Below are positions 44,203-52,569 of a DNA stretch of 64,000 nt, in pieces. The stretch is from assembly GCF_024213665.1 (NCBI RefSeq), contig NZ_JANAVP010000031.1, positions 1 to 64,000 on the forward strand. Direction: 5' to 3'. How positions within the stretch are numbered: the stretch's first letter is position 1; every line of letters begins with the position of its first letter. The stretch is from Streptomyces sp. A3M-1-3. GTDB lineage: Bacteria > Actinomycetota > Actinomycetes > Streptomycetales > Streptomycetaceae. A model generated the notes under the pieces. That model saw only the letters and a list, made by a program, of their open reading frames with translations, was not told the origin of the DNA and did not search any database. Made by a program: the position numbers and the translations under genes.

Positions 44203-44529
44203 ATGGCCAACGAGATTGTGATCGCGCAGACGACCAGTGACGACGAGGATCAGGCGAAGGCGCTGGCCCGGGGCGCGGTCGAGAGCAAGCTGGCAGCGGG
44301 CGTTCACATCGATGCGCCGATCACCGCCTTCTACTGGTGGAAGGGGAAGGTCGAGACGGCGCAGGAGTGGCGGATCTCGTACATGACTACGACGGACCGT
44401 CTCCCGGCACTGCAGGCGTGGCTGCACGAGAAGCACCCGTATGACATCCCCCAGTGGATCACGCTGCCCGTGACCGGAGGGTCGGAGGCGTACCTGTCCT
44501 GGGTGGTCGAGGAGACAGCACAGGGCTGA
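44203..44529 (+). CDS. cutA: CutA-type divalent-cation tolerance protein
   Basis: The 108-residue protein is a CutA1 trimer-forming ferredoxin-like protein: VIAQTTSDDEDQAKALARGAVESKLAAGVHIDAPITAFYWWKGKVETAQEW and EKHPYDIPQWITLPVTGGSEAYLSWV. CutA1 binds copper and related ions; its cell role is not settled. ATG 44203 has GGAGAGG upstream. It sits alone between the gene-poor region and an XRE regulator. Confidence 0.93.
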   Translation: MANEIVIAQTTSDDEDQAKALARGAVESKLAAGVHIDAPITAFYWWKGKVETAQEWRISYMTTTDRLPALQAWLHEKHPYDIPQWITLPVTGGSEAYLSWVVEETAQG

Positions 44530-44597
44530 GGAGCGACGGGCCGGCCGAACGACGGCGTTCCGCGTCCTGGGCTTGCCCGCGTACCGCGCGAGGGGAC

Positions 44598-45839
44598 TCA
44601 GGATGCGAACTGCCGGAGGTGCACGGCGAGTTCCCGCTCGCTGTCGGGGAGCGACGCTGCGATGGTCACTGCGCGCTCCTTGCCCATCGTGTTGGGCTTG
44701 GCCTGTGCTGCTGCGGCAAACTGGCGTGACACGTAGACCCCTTGGTCAACGTCACCTCCACGCAGCACGGCCGAAGCGAGATCACCGAGAACCACGACGC
44801 CTCCGTCCGGGAGTTCGTCTCCGAGGCGGTCGACTGCTGTGTCTGCTGTAGCGGTGAGTTCGGGACTCCCCAACTGACCGTAGACGGAGAGGGCCAACGA
44901 GTCCATGCGGTACGGGGTCACAAACCGGACCCACGCCTGCTCACTGGTGTGATCCGCGAAGTCGTAGGCGAAGCGCGCTCGCTCCAAGGCCCGGAGCGCC
45001 CCCGTCTCGTCGCCGGCCGCCGCAGCTTCCTCCGCGTGCCTGCCGAGGACCCAGGCGGCAGCAGTAGCGTTGCCGTGACCTCGCACGTCGCTGGCCGCTT
45101 GGGAAAGGGACTCCAACTTCGCCTTCGGCGTCGAGGCGCCGTAGCTGCTATAGGTCAGAGCCAGGGCTCGGAGTGGAGGGTGCCCGGCAGTCGCCGCGCA
45201 CTGCGACGTGACCTTGTAGTAGGCGTCGGCTTTGTCGTGCTCACCCAGGTCCCAGGCCACCCAACCGGCCAGAGCGGCGGTTTCTCCGGCAGCGATAGTG
45301 AGAGCCCGCTCGTGCTCGCCGGCACGGGGCAGGGCCGAGGTGATCGCGTCAAGATGCGACTCGACCGTGCCTTGTAGTCGCCGGGCGCTGAGATTGAGTT
45401 CCTGGACGTGCAGTTCAGCAGCCCGGTCGATGAGCGCGACGGCGGAGGGCGAATCGATCTTGGACCCCTTACTGAGGGCGAAGGCGAGGCGCCCCCAGGG
45501 CTCGGCAGCCGCGCTCACGCCGATGGCGGCACCACCCAGCAGCGTGCGACGCTTCACGGCGTCCTGATCCTCCCCTGCATTGGCATGCCCCTTTCTCTTC
45601 CGAGCGCGGGCAGCCTTAGCCTCCCGCTGTAGTTCCTCGAAGGGGACACCGCAGGCCGCCGCGATATGGCCGATTGTGTGATTGGTGGGAATGTTCTCAA
45701 AGTTCTCATAGCGGCTGATCTCTCGGCGGGTCATGGTGTCCCGGCCGGAGACAGCGTTGATCGCGTCTGCCTGCTCCTCCTGCGTCCGGCCCGCATCCTG
45801 CCGAAGCCGGAGGAGCAGGTCGGCGAACGGATCTGGCAT
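44598..45839 (-). CDS. XRE-family regulator with TPR-like C-terminus
   Basis: The 413-residue protein has an N-terminal XRE helix-turn-helix (LLLRLRQDAGRTQEEQADAINAVSGRDTMTRREISRYENFENIP, about 8-50) and a long helical C-terminal region of tetratricopeptide-like repeats. A Gly/Ala segment (LLGGAAIGVSAAAEPW) lies between. This architecture is common in Streptomyces accessory regions and often senses a small molecule or peptide. ATG 45839 has GAGG eight bases ahead. It is divergent from a RsbW-like ATPase gene. Confidence 0.88.
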   Translation of the reverse strand: MPDPFADLLLRLRQDAGRTQEEQADAINAVSGRDTMTRREISRYENFENIPTNHTIGHIAAACGVPFEELQREAKAARARKRKGHANAGEDQDAVKRRTLLGGAAIGVSAAAEPWGRLAFALSKGSKIDSPSAVALIDRAAELHVQELNLSARRLQGTVESHLDAITSALPRAGEHERALTIAAGETAALAGWVAWDLGEHDKADAYYKVTSQCAATAGHPPLRALALTYSSYGASTPKAKLESLSQAASDVRGHGNATAAAWVLGRHAEEAAAAGDETGALRALERARFAYDFADHTSEQAWVRFVTPYRMDSLALSVYGQLGSPELTATADTAVDRLGDELPDGGVVVLGDLASAVLRGGDVDQGVYVSRQFAAAAQAKPNTMGKERAVTIAASLPDSERELAVHLRQFAS

Positions 45840-45883
45840 GAGTGTGACCTCTGTTGGTGGGCGGAATCCAATCATGGCCTCAA

Positions 45884-45934
45884 TTCCCCCTTCGGTTTCC
45901 CCCCTTGACAGATTTTTCCCCCTCTGGATTCCCC
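45884..45934 (+). promoter_or_regulatory. TTCCCC(C) direct repeats with a TTGACA -35 box
   Basis: Four copies of TTCCCC(C) start at 45884, 45897, 45916 and 45929 (spacing 13, 19, 13) in the divergent region. A consensus -35 TTGACA lies at 45905-45910 between copies two and three, oriented towards the RsbW-like gene. The copies are candidate binding sites for the XRE regulator. Confidence 0.4.
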
Positions 45935-45970
45935 TGGTCGACGGCGTCGCCGCGCGGTGCGATAGCCCCC

Positions 45971-46480
45971 ATGACCAGGTTCGAAGAGGCGACCCCGCCC
46001 GGCGGGGGCATCCGTAGTTCTGCGGCCACAGCAGGCATGTCGTGTGTGAGGCCGGCCCAGGAGGACCGACGCAGCACATCGGCCTGGGCCGACATACCGG
46101 CGGCACCCCATGCCTGTCAGGCGGCCTTTCTTCCGGATCCCACGAAAGCTGGGGAGATGCGGCAGACAACCAGGGCGTTCCTGCGACGGTGCCGCGTTTC
46201 GCCGCCGGTGGCGGGGTTCGTCGTGCTGGCCGTTTCGGAGCTGGTCACCAACGCCATGGTTCACGGTGAGGGCGAAGTCGTGCTCCGGGTCACGGTGACC
46301 GTCGAGGTGGTGCGTGTCTCGGTAACCGACCGCAACCCGGCCCCCGCTGTACTCAAGGAAGCCGGACCCGACGGTGAATCCGGTCGCGGAATCCGGCTTG
46401 TCAATGCGATCTCAGACGCGTGGGAGAGCAGCGGCGAGGAAACTTGGTGTGAGTTCCGGTACGCGAGGGCTGCGGCTTGA
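45971..46480 (+). CDS. RsbW-like ATP-binding protein
   Basis: The 169-residue protein has a GHKL ATPase domain of the anti-sigma/serine-kinase type: VVLAVSELVTNAMVHGEGEVVLRV (N box), VSVTDRNPAP and GESGRGIRLVNAISDAWE (G boxes). The family is very common in Streptomyces, often beside XRE regulators. ATG 45971 is the first good start; the ATPase core begins near residue 50 and the N-terminal part is low complexity. The partner is unknown. Confidence 0.85.
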   Translation: MTRFEEATPPGGGIRSSAATAGMSCVRPAQEDRRSTSAWADIPAAPHACQAAFLPDPTKAGEMRQTTRAFLRRCRVSPPVAGFVVLAVSELVTNAMVHGEGEVVLRVTVTVEVVRVSVTDRNPAPAVLKEAGPDGESGRGIRLVNAISDAWESSGEETWCEFRYARAAA

Positions 46481-46542
46481 GTCAGACCTCCAGCTGGTCC
46501 CCGACCAGCCAAACGACGAGCAGCACAGCTCGGTCACTCCCG

Positions 46543-47043
46543 TTACGCAGGGCGCTCCGAGGGCCGTTCGCTTGCCTTCGCCCAGTAATTCGGTTCGAGC
46601 ATCTCGCCAGGCCACGCGGGCTGATGGATCGGGCCCCGAGGTCCCATCTGTTCGAAGTACGGTGCCAGGTCGATCACGGGCGTTCCGTCTACGGCGTCGA
46701 GATCGGTGACCAGCAGGTCCCGGCCTTCGACCTTGAGCAACCGCGGGTAGCTGATGGCCAGTTGGTTGGGGCGTCGGTGGTTGCGGTGGACGAACGTACC
46801 TGTCGGCGGCCAGTTCTGGTTTCCCCGTGGGCTGCGCGCGTGGAGCTCGACGTCTTCGGGTCGCGCCAGGTGAAAGCGCCACGTCACCGTCAGGTGGGAG
46901 AACTCTTCGATTCCCTGCAGCGTTTCGAGAGGGTACGCGTCGTCGAGCCGGATGATCGATTCGACCCCGCCCTGGTAGTCGTCCTGAACGCGGGTGTGGC
47001 CCCCGACGACTGTTGCGATCGACTCGGCCTCGTACGTCGCCAT
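46543..47043 (-). CDS. TrmO/TsaA-like methyltransferase-family protein
   Basis: The 166-residue protein matches the TsaA/TrmO (UPF0066) family: RLDDAYPLETLQGIEEFSHLTVTWRFH, GTFVHRNHRRPNQLAISYPRLLKVEGRDLLVTDLDAVDGTPVIDLAPYF. TrmO methylates the t6A37 modification of tRNA using SAM in a beta-barrel fold. GTFVHRNHRRPN replaces the more usual GTFATRSPNRPN, so it may be a paralogue with another substrate. It lies downstream of an XRE regulator on the same strand. Confidence 0.82.
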   Translation of the reverse strand: MATYEAESIATVVGGHTRVQDDYQGGVESIIRLDDAYPLETLQGIEEFSHLTVTWRFHLARPEDVELHARSPRGNQNWPPTGTFVHRNHRRPNQLAISYPRLLKVEGRDLLVTDLDAVDGTPVIDLAPYFEQMGPRGPIHQPAWPGEMLEPNYWAKASERPSERPA

Positions 47044-47115
47044 CGGCGCTCGTTCCTCTCCCTCGGCGTAGCGTGCACGCCGGCCCCCGGCCAGCGCGGC
47101 GAACCTGCTCTGTGG

Positions 47116-48504
47116 TCAGCCTATGGTGCGCAGCATGCCCCGTGCCCGGTGGTCCAGTTCGGCGACATGGCGACCGCCGCGTTGCCGGACGGGCGAGAGG
47201 TCGCTCTGCATGCGGACGATGACGTCGCGGGCGCGGCCGGAATGGACACCGGCCATGGCGTCGAGGGCCTGGTTCCAGGTGGCGCACGCCTCGTCGAGGC
47301 GTCCCTGCTGAACCTGGACGGCGCCGAGGTAGCCGAGGGTCACGCTGTGGGTGCGGGCGTACTGCTGGCGGCGGCGCGTGGCCACGCTGCGCTGGAAGTG
47401 GATTTCCGCGTCCACCGGCTGGCCCATGTCGCGCAGGGCGCAGGCTGTCTCGTGGGCCAGGGAGGCTTCCTGGAAGAAGCTCATGCGGCCCGGAGCGTCG
47501 TTGCTGTCGGCGCGGGAGAGGTCCCGCTCTGCACGGCTGATGGCGGCGAGAGTGCCGGCGCGGTCGCCGTCGGCCGCGAGGGCTCGTGCGTGAACGATCG
47601 CGAGCAGTGCTTTCTCGCGGTGGCTAGCTTGGCCGTAGCGGTCGCGGTTCATGGAGGCGTCGGCCAGGACGAGGGCACGGCGGGGGTGTCCAAGGTCCAC
47701 GGCTTGGTGCGCGAGGGCGCGCAGGATGTGGCCGCCGAGCGGCCCGTCGCCCGCTTCGGCCGCTATGCGGGCGGCGAGAGTGAGGTAGCGCTGGGCGGTG
47801 CGGTGCTCGGAGGCGTCGAACGCCATCCACCCCGACAAATAGGTCATCTCCGCCACGGCCGAGTAGGTGTCGCGACGAAGCTGCTCCGTGCGGAACCTGC
47901 TGCCGAGCAGGGGCACCGCTTCGTCGCGAAGATGGCCGGCGAGGGCCGAGCGTCCCGAGGCTCCACCGCGCTGCTGGTCACGCGCGGAGTAGAAGGTCGT
48001 CAGATCGCGGACATCGTCGATGTCGGCCTGTGTCACCAGTCGGGGCGAGACTGCTGGGCGCTTCGCCGCCGCGGCAGGAGCGGCTGCCCACCACGAGGCG
48101 GTGGGCAAGGCGAGGCCGGCGGCCGAGTACGCGGCGGTCGCCAGCAGCTTGCGTCGGTGCATATCGAGGTCGTCGCTTCCCAGCTCGGCCAGCACGGTCA
48201 GAGGCTCGACGCTCCAGTCGGAACCGCTGTCGGTCTTGCCTGTCGCTTCACCTTCCAGCCCGAGGTCGGCCAGGGTGAGGCGGCGGCCAAGCCTGCGGGA
48301 CAGCGTCTCGCGAAGGATATGAGGTGCCTGACCGCTCGGCTGCGTGCCCTGCACCCACATGGCGATGTGCGAGCGGGAGATGGCCTCCAGCTCACGCATC
48401 CCGCTCTCCGCGGCTACCCGGGCGACCGCTGCGGCTGCTTGCGGCTGAGACCAGCCCGCTTCGCGCAGAAGTGCGGCGAGGGCGACGTTTCGCACACGGG
48501 CCAT
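47116..48504 (-). CDS. XRE-like regulator with TPR C-terminus
   Basis: The 462-residue protein has an N-terminal HTH (LAALLREAGWSQPQAAAAVARVAAESGMRELEAISRSHIAMWVQGTQPS), then a linker ending in DDLDMHRRKLLATAAYSAAG and about eight helical repeats (ERLE-like, for example YLTLAARIAAEAGDGPLGGHILRALAHQAVDLG). It is a Streptomyces regulator type often located beside conservons or ATP-binding proteins. It is divergent from the GH15/conservon operon and may regulate it. Confidence 0.87.
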   Translation of the reverse strand: MARVRNVALAALLREAGWSQPQAAAAVARVAAESGMRELEAISRSHIAMWVQGTQPSGQAPHILRETLSRRLGRRLTLADLGLEGEATGKTDSGSDWSVEPLTVLAELGSDDLDMHRRKLLATAAYSAAGLALPTASWWAAAPAAAAKRPAVSPRLVTQADIDDVRDLTTFYSARDQQRGGASGRSALAGHLRDEAVPLLGSRFRTEQLRRDTYSAVAEMTYLSGWMAFDASEHRTAQRYLTLAARIAAEAGDGPLGGHILRALAHQAVDLGHPRRALVLADASMNRDRYGQASHREKALLAIVHARALAADGDRAGTLAAISRAERDLSRADSNDAPGRMSFFQEASLAHETACALRDMGQPVDAEIHFQRSVATRRRQQYARTHSVTLGYLGAVQVQQGRLDEACATWNQALDAMAGVHSGRARDVIVRMQSDLSPVRQRGGRHVAELDHRARGMLRTIG

Positions 48505-48658
48505 GGGCTGCCCCTCGGTTCCGAAATGATCTTTGACGCCTTTGACGGCCTCGTCGGTCGCGCAGGCATACCCCCCAACGGGGATTCACGGTTCGCTCAA
48601 CGTAGCGACCGGATCACTCACTTTGCACGACGACCGTCACCCCCGCACGGCGAACCCC

Positions 48659-48676
48659 GATCAACTTGGCTTGATC
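48659..48676. promoter_or_regulatory. 18-bp inverted repeat before the GH15/conservon operon
   Basis: GATCAA-CTTGGC-TTGATC is a perfect 6-bp inverted repeat ending six bases before the AGGAG ribosome site of the GH15-like frame. It could be an operator for the neighbouring XRE regulator. Confidence 0.35.
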
Positions 48677-48693
48677 CGAACAGGAGTTGTGTC

Positions 48694-49766
48694 ATGCGTC
48701 TCTCGCTGGCTCCCCGCCAGGACGCCTGTCAACGCGTCGCGTCCAACAGGAAGGGCCGCATTGCTGTCGAGCCGGTTTCACAGCGCAATCAAGCGGTGGC
48801 CGCGGCGGAGACAGTGGCGCTCGTGCTGGACGAGGGTTCGCCGCTGCCGGAGACCGCCGCCGATGTTGTAGACCTCGCGAGGCGTCTCCAGGAGCGGGAG
48901 CTGCGGTGGCTGCCCGGCTACGAGAACTCCGGCCCGGTCCGGATCGGCAACGGGGCTGTAGACCAGCTGCAGCTCGACGTGTACGGCTACGTGATCAAGA
49001 CCCTGTACCTCGCCCACCAATGCGGGGTAGCCCGCTGCGGGGACGCCGCGGTCCTGCACCAACGACTGGTCGAGCACCTCGCCGAGCGGTGGCAGACGCC
49101 CGACGAGGGAATCTGGGAGATCCGAGGTGAGCGCCGCCACTTCGTGCACTCCAAGGTCATGGCCTGGGCCGCGATCGACCGGACCATCCGCCTGGTCGAA
49201 TCCGGCGCCCTGGACGCCGACCTGTTCGCCCTGATTGAACTGCGCGCGGCCATCCACCAGGAGGTGTGCACGCTCGGATTCGACCCGGTCCGCAACACCT
49301 TCACCCAGTCCTACGGATCACATGAGATCGACGCCGCCCTCCTGCTGATCCCCCGGGTGGGATTCCTGCCTCCCGACGACCCCCGAGTGCTCGGGACGGT
49401 GGAGGCAGTACGCCAGCAACTGTCCACCCCGGAGGGCCTCGTACGGCGATACCCGACCGCATCGGGCTCGACGGCCTGAACGGTGACGAGGGGACCTTCC
49501 TGCTCTGCTCGTTCTGGATGGTCGACGCGCTCGCCCTGACCGGCCGCCCGGACGAAGCCCACGCTCTCTTCGACCGGCTCCTCGCCCTGCGCACCGACCT
49601 CGGTCTGCTCGCCGAGGAGTACGACCCAGCCACCGGGCGACAACTGGGCAACTTCCCGCAGGCGTACAGCCACATCGGGGTGATCGGGTCCGCACTGCTG
49701 CTGCAGCAGCTCGACTCGGGGGCGTTCGCAGCCGAGGCCGACGTGCTCTTGGCGGCGGGTGTCTGA
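48694..49766 (+). pseudogene. GH15 glucoamylase/trehalase-like C-terminal part, frameshifted
   Basis: The protein corresponds to only the C-terminal half of a glycoside hydrolase family 15 enzyme (full enzymes are about 600 residues): RIGNGAVDQLQLDVYGYVIKTLYLAHQ, TPDEGIWEIRGERRHFVHSKVMAWAAIDR with the catalytic Glu, then FTQSYGSHEIDAALLLIPRVGFLPPDDPRV. Between about 49450 and 49470 the family sequence changes frame (one base missing) and continues as DEGTFLLCSFWMVDALALTGRPDEA and ATGRQLGNFPQAYSHIG. ATG 48694 has GGAG upstream. The second frame ends by a 1-base stop-start overlap with cvnA, so this remnant may still be translated to couple the conservon. Confidence 0.72.
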
Positions 49767-51229
49767 TGAACACGACCGCCACCACCATGGTCATCGTGCT
49801 CGCCGCCGCGGCCATCGTCGCCGTGGCAGCGGCCTGGGTTACCCACCACCGCTGGCAGATGACGCGGCGGCAGGCACACCTCCTGGCCCGCGAACAACAG
49901 GCCACCGAGGGTGCCCTGCACAAGCTGGTCCACGAGACGCTGCCCCAGATCCACCAGTCGGGCGGTCGGATCACGGTGCCGGCCCCCGCACCGGAACTGG
50001 CCGGCACCGCAGTCGGTGAGCAACTGACCAACGTGGTCAAGGGCACCGCCGGCGTCGTCCAGGCCGTGATCCGCGACATCCAGTACGCGGCGCACCAGGA
50101 GATCGAGCAGGCGAAGACGCTCGGGGCGGAGGAGTTGCGGCGTTCGCACACCGCCGCCCAGGAAGAGATCGCTCGGGTAAGTTCCACTGCCGTGCGGTCG
50201 ACCGAGGCCGCAGTGCGCAGTGTGTCGTCGGCGCTCGTGGGCATGGCCGCCAAGACCAGCCGCAAGGTCAGCGAGGGCGTGCGCGAGCACGAGGACGACG
50301 CCGCGTTCGAGACGCTGACCGATATCGACCACACCGTGCAGCAGATGCTGCTGGTCGCTCAGGGCTGGACCATCTTGGCCGGCGGCAAGCTGACCCGGCA
50401 CTGGCCCACGACGACGCTCACCGATGTGGTGCGGGCCGCGATGGGCTACGTCGAGGACTACCAGCGCGTACAGCCCCAGGAACTCACCGTCGCGGTGAAG
50501 ACCCGCGTGGTCGGGCCCGTGGTGCACGCCCTCGCGCTCCTGCTGGACAACGCGCTGCGCTTCTCGCCACCACAGTCGAGAGTGCACGTGTCCTTCGAAC
50601 AGGGCCACCACGGAGTCACCGTCTTCGTGGACGACAGCGGCCTGCAGATGATGCCGGAGCAGCTCGACAGCGCCCGGGACATCCTCACCGGGCAGCGCAC
50701 GGACGACATCACGCAGCTCGGCGCCCGCCCGCAGACCGGGTTCCGAGTCGCCGCCGCCCTCGCGCGCGCCTACGGATTCCGGGTCGATGTCCAGGCGCCC
50801 AACTCCCTTCTGGGCACCCGCGCGCTCCTCACCCTCCCCCAGGACCTCCTCACCACGGCGCCCCAGGCGCCGCCGGCATCCTCGCAGGCGGCGCAGGAGG
50901 GCCCGTCAGCTCCTCTCGCCTCCGCCCCGTCCGGCCGGCTCCCTGCTCTCGCCCCGGTTCCGGTAGCCACGCAACCCGCGCTCACCCCCGTCCCGCCGAC
51001 GGCCGGGGAGTCCGACCAGGAGGGTTCCGCTGTCCGCACGACCGCCAGCGGACTGACGGTGCGCAGCCGCCGCGCCGCACCCGCCTCCGCTCCCGTTCTC
51101 CGCCCTGCTAACGCCGAGCCGGGGCGGGCGAGCGTGATCGCCGCCTGGGCCCGTGGCACTCAGCGCGCCCGCGCCGAGCAGGGCACCCACGTCCCCACTG
51201 CCGACAACGACCAAGGACACGACGCATGA
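49766..51229 (+). CDS. cvnA: Conservon sensor-kinase-like protein CvnA
   Basis: The 487-residue membrane protein has one N-terminal helix (about 8-26), a coiled-coil linker (HQEIEQAKTLGAEELRRS) and a GHKL ATPase domain (VVGPVVHALALLLDNALRFSPPQSRVHV, VFVDDSGLQMMPEQL). A Pro/Ala-rich tail follows. CvnA-D form a membrane complex resembling eukaryotic G-protein receptors that controls development or secondary metabolism. It begins with ATG overlapping the stop of the GH15 frame and ends with an ATGA overlap to cvnB. Confidence 0.92.
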   Translation: MNTTATTMVIVLAAAAIVAVAAAWVTHHRWQMTRRQAHLLAREQQATEGALHKLVHETLPQIHQSGGRITVPAPAPELAGTAVGEQLTNVVKGTAGVVQAVIRDIQYAAHQEIEQAKTLGAEELRRSHTAAQEEIARVSSTAVRSTEAAVRSVSSALVGMAAKTSRKVSEGVREHEDDAAFETLTDIDHTVQQMLLVAQGWTILAGGKLTRHWPTTTLTDVVRAAMGYVEDYQRVQPQELTVAVKTRVVGPVVHALALLLDNALRFSPPQSRVHVSFEQGHHGVTVFVDDSGLQMMPEQLDSARDILTGQRTDDITQLGARPQTGFRVAAALARAYGFRVDVQAPNSLLGTRALLTLPQDLLTTAPQAPPASSQAAQEGPSAPLASAPSGRLPALAPVPVATQPALTPVPPTAGESDQEGSAVRTTASGLTVRSRRAAPASAPVLRPANAEPGRASVIAAWARGTQRARAEQGTHVPTADNDQGHDA

Positions 51230-51636
51230 CCGACAAGGACCTCGGCTGGCTCCTCGAAAGCCTGGAGGAGACCGCCGGCGTGGAATACGCCGTGCTGGTC
51301 GCCGCGGACGGCATGAGCCCGGCCTACACCGACCGGCTGCCGCGCGAGCGCGCCGAGAAGATCTCGGCCATCGCCTCCACGCTGTGGGGAGCATCGCGGG
51401 CCTACGACCGGGAGACGAACGGCGGGGGCGTCCGCCAGTTCGTCATGGAGTCGGTCGACCACATCTCCCTGCTCATCCCGGCTGGCGAGAACACCATGCT
51501 CGCCGTCCGCACCGACAGCCCTCACGCGGACATCGGGGTGATCAGCGAGGCCGCCCTGCGCTTGGCCGCGAGCGTGGGCGAACAGCTGGGTGTCCAGACA
51601 CGCATCGCCGGGGGCACGGAAGCACCGCTGGCATGA
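51226..51636 (+). CDS. cvnB: Conservon roadblock/LC7 protein CvnB
   Basis: The 136-residue roadblock/LC7-domain protein (LGWLLESLEETAGVEYAVLVAADGMSPAYTDRL, ALRLAASVGEQLG) is the CvnB subunit and likely acts as a GTPase-activating or scaffolding partner of CvnD. ATGA overlaps join it to cvnA and cvnC. Confidence 0.95.
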   Translation: MTDKDLGWLLESLEETAGVEYAVLVAADGMSPAYTDRLPRERAEKISAIASTLWGASRAYDRETNGGGVRQFVMESVDHISLLIPAGENTMLAVRTDSPHADIGVISEAALRLAASVGEQLGVQTRIAGGTEAPLA

Positions 51637-51989
51637 GCAGGCCGCGGCAGGACCCGGATCTGGTCAGGCCCTACGTCCGCACGGGCGGACGTACCCGCCC
51701 CAGCAAGGACGTGCGCCTGGAGAGCCTGGTCTTCGCCGCGACCGGCACCCGTCCCGGCCTCAACCCGGACGCACGGCGCGTGCTCGCCCTGTTCGCACCC
51801 GCGCAAGGCGGAGGGCTGGCCGTCGCCGAGATCGCCTCCGCACTCACCCTCCCGCCCTCGACCGCCCGGATTCTCGTCGCCGACCTCATCGGACACGGAC
51901 TCATGACCCTCGCCCAGGGCCAGGACGACGACCGGCCCCCGGCCTCACTCATCGAAAGGGTTCTCCATGGACTCCGCGCTCACGCCTGA
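51633..51989 (+). CDS. cvnC: Conservon DUF742 protein CvnC
   Basis: The 118-residue DUF742 protein (DPDLVRPYVRTGGRTRPSKDVRLESLVFA, then a winged-helix-like ALFAPAQGGGLAVAEIASALTLPPSTARILVADL) is CvnC, proposed to link the complex to downstream targets. It overlaps cvnB by four bases and cvnD by 23 bases. Confidence 0.95.
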   Translation: MSRPRQDPDLVRPYVRTGGRTRPSKDVRLESLVFAATGTRPGLNPDARRVLALFAPAQGGGLAVAEIASALTLPPSTARILVADLIGHGLMTLAQGQDDDRPPASLIERVLHGLRAHA

Positions 51990-52569
51990 CCGGTTCGTCG
52001 CGCGCACGGTGACGGCTACCGCGAAGATCGTGGTCGCCGGAGCCTTCGGCGTGGGCAAGACCACCTTCGTCGGCAGCGTCTCCGAGGTGCCTCCGGTCCA
52101 CATGGAGGAAACCATCACCCGGGCGAGCGCCCTGGTCGACGACCTGGCCCGCACGCCTGCCAAGTCCACCACCACCGTCGGCGTGGACTTCGGACGCAAG
52201 CACCTCAGCGACGACCTCGTGCTCTACCTGTTCGGTACCCCCGGCCAGGCCCGATTCAGCTTCCTGTGGCAGGAGTTGATCATCGGCGCCCTCGGCGCCC
52301 TGGTCCTCGTCGACCCCCGCGACCTGGACGCCTCCCACGAAATCCTCGGCCTCCTCGAAGAGAACGGCGTCCCCTACGCGGTCGCGGTCAACCAGTTCGA
52401 CGGCGCGCCCCGCCACCCGCTCGAAGAAGTCCACGAGGCCCTCGCCCTGGAGGGACACACGCCGCTGACCGTGTGCGATGCCCGCGAGCGAGCGTCCTGC
52501 ATGCAGGCCCTGATCCAGCTCACCGAATACCTCGCCCGTCTCGCGCACCGTCTGGAGCCCCGACCGTGA
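51967..52569 (+). CDS. cvnD: Conservon small GTPase CvnD
   Basis: The 200-residue Ras-like GTPase has the P-loop GAFGVGKTT, switch II LFGTPGQARF and the base-specifying NQFD, with SARERAS-like sequence (here CDARERAS) near the G5 site. It is the GTPase of the conservon complex. The GTG of the first P450 gene overlaps its stop. Confidence 0.95.
   Translation: MDSALTPDRFVARTVTATAKIVVAGAFGVGKTTFVGSVSEVPPVHMEETITRASALVDDLARTPAKSTTTVGVDFGRKHLSDDLVLYLFGTPGQARFSFLWQELIIGALGALVLVDPRDLDASHEILGLLEENGVPYAVAVNQFDGAPRHPLEEVHEALALEGHTPLTVCDARERASCMQALIQLTEYLARLAHRLEPRP

Noticed and set aside
46477..49479. A 1000-codon open frame on the plus strand
   Set aside because: Its first two thirds are antisense to the TrmO-like and XRE-TPR genes; only the part from 48694 matches a family (GH15).
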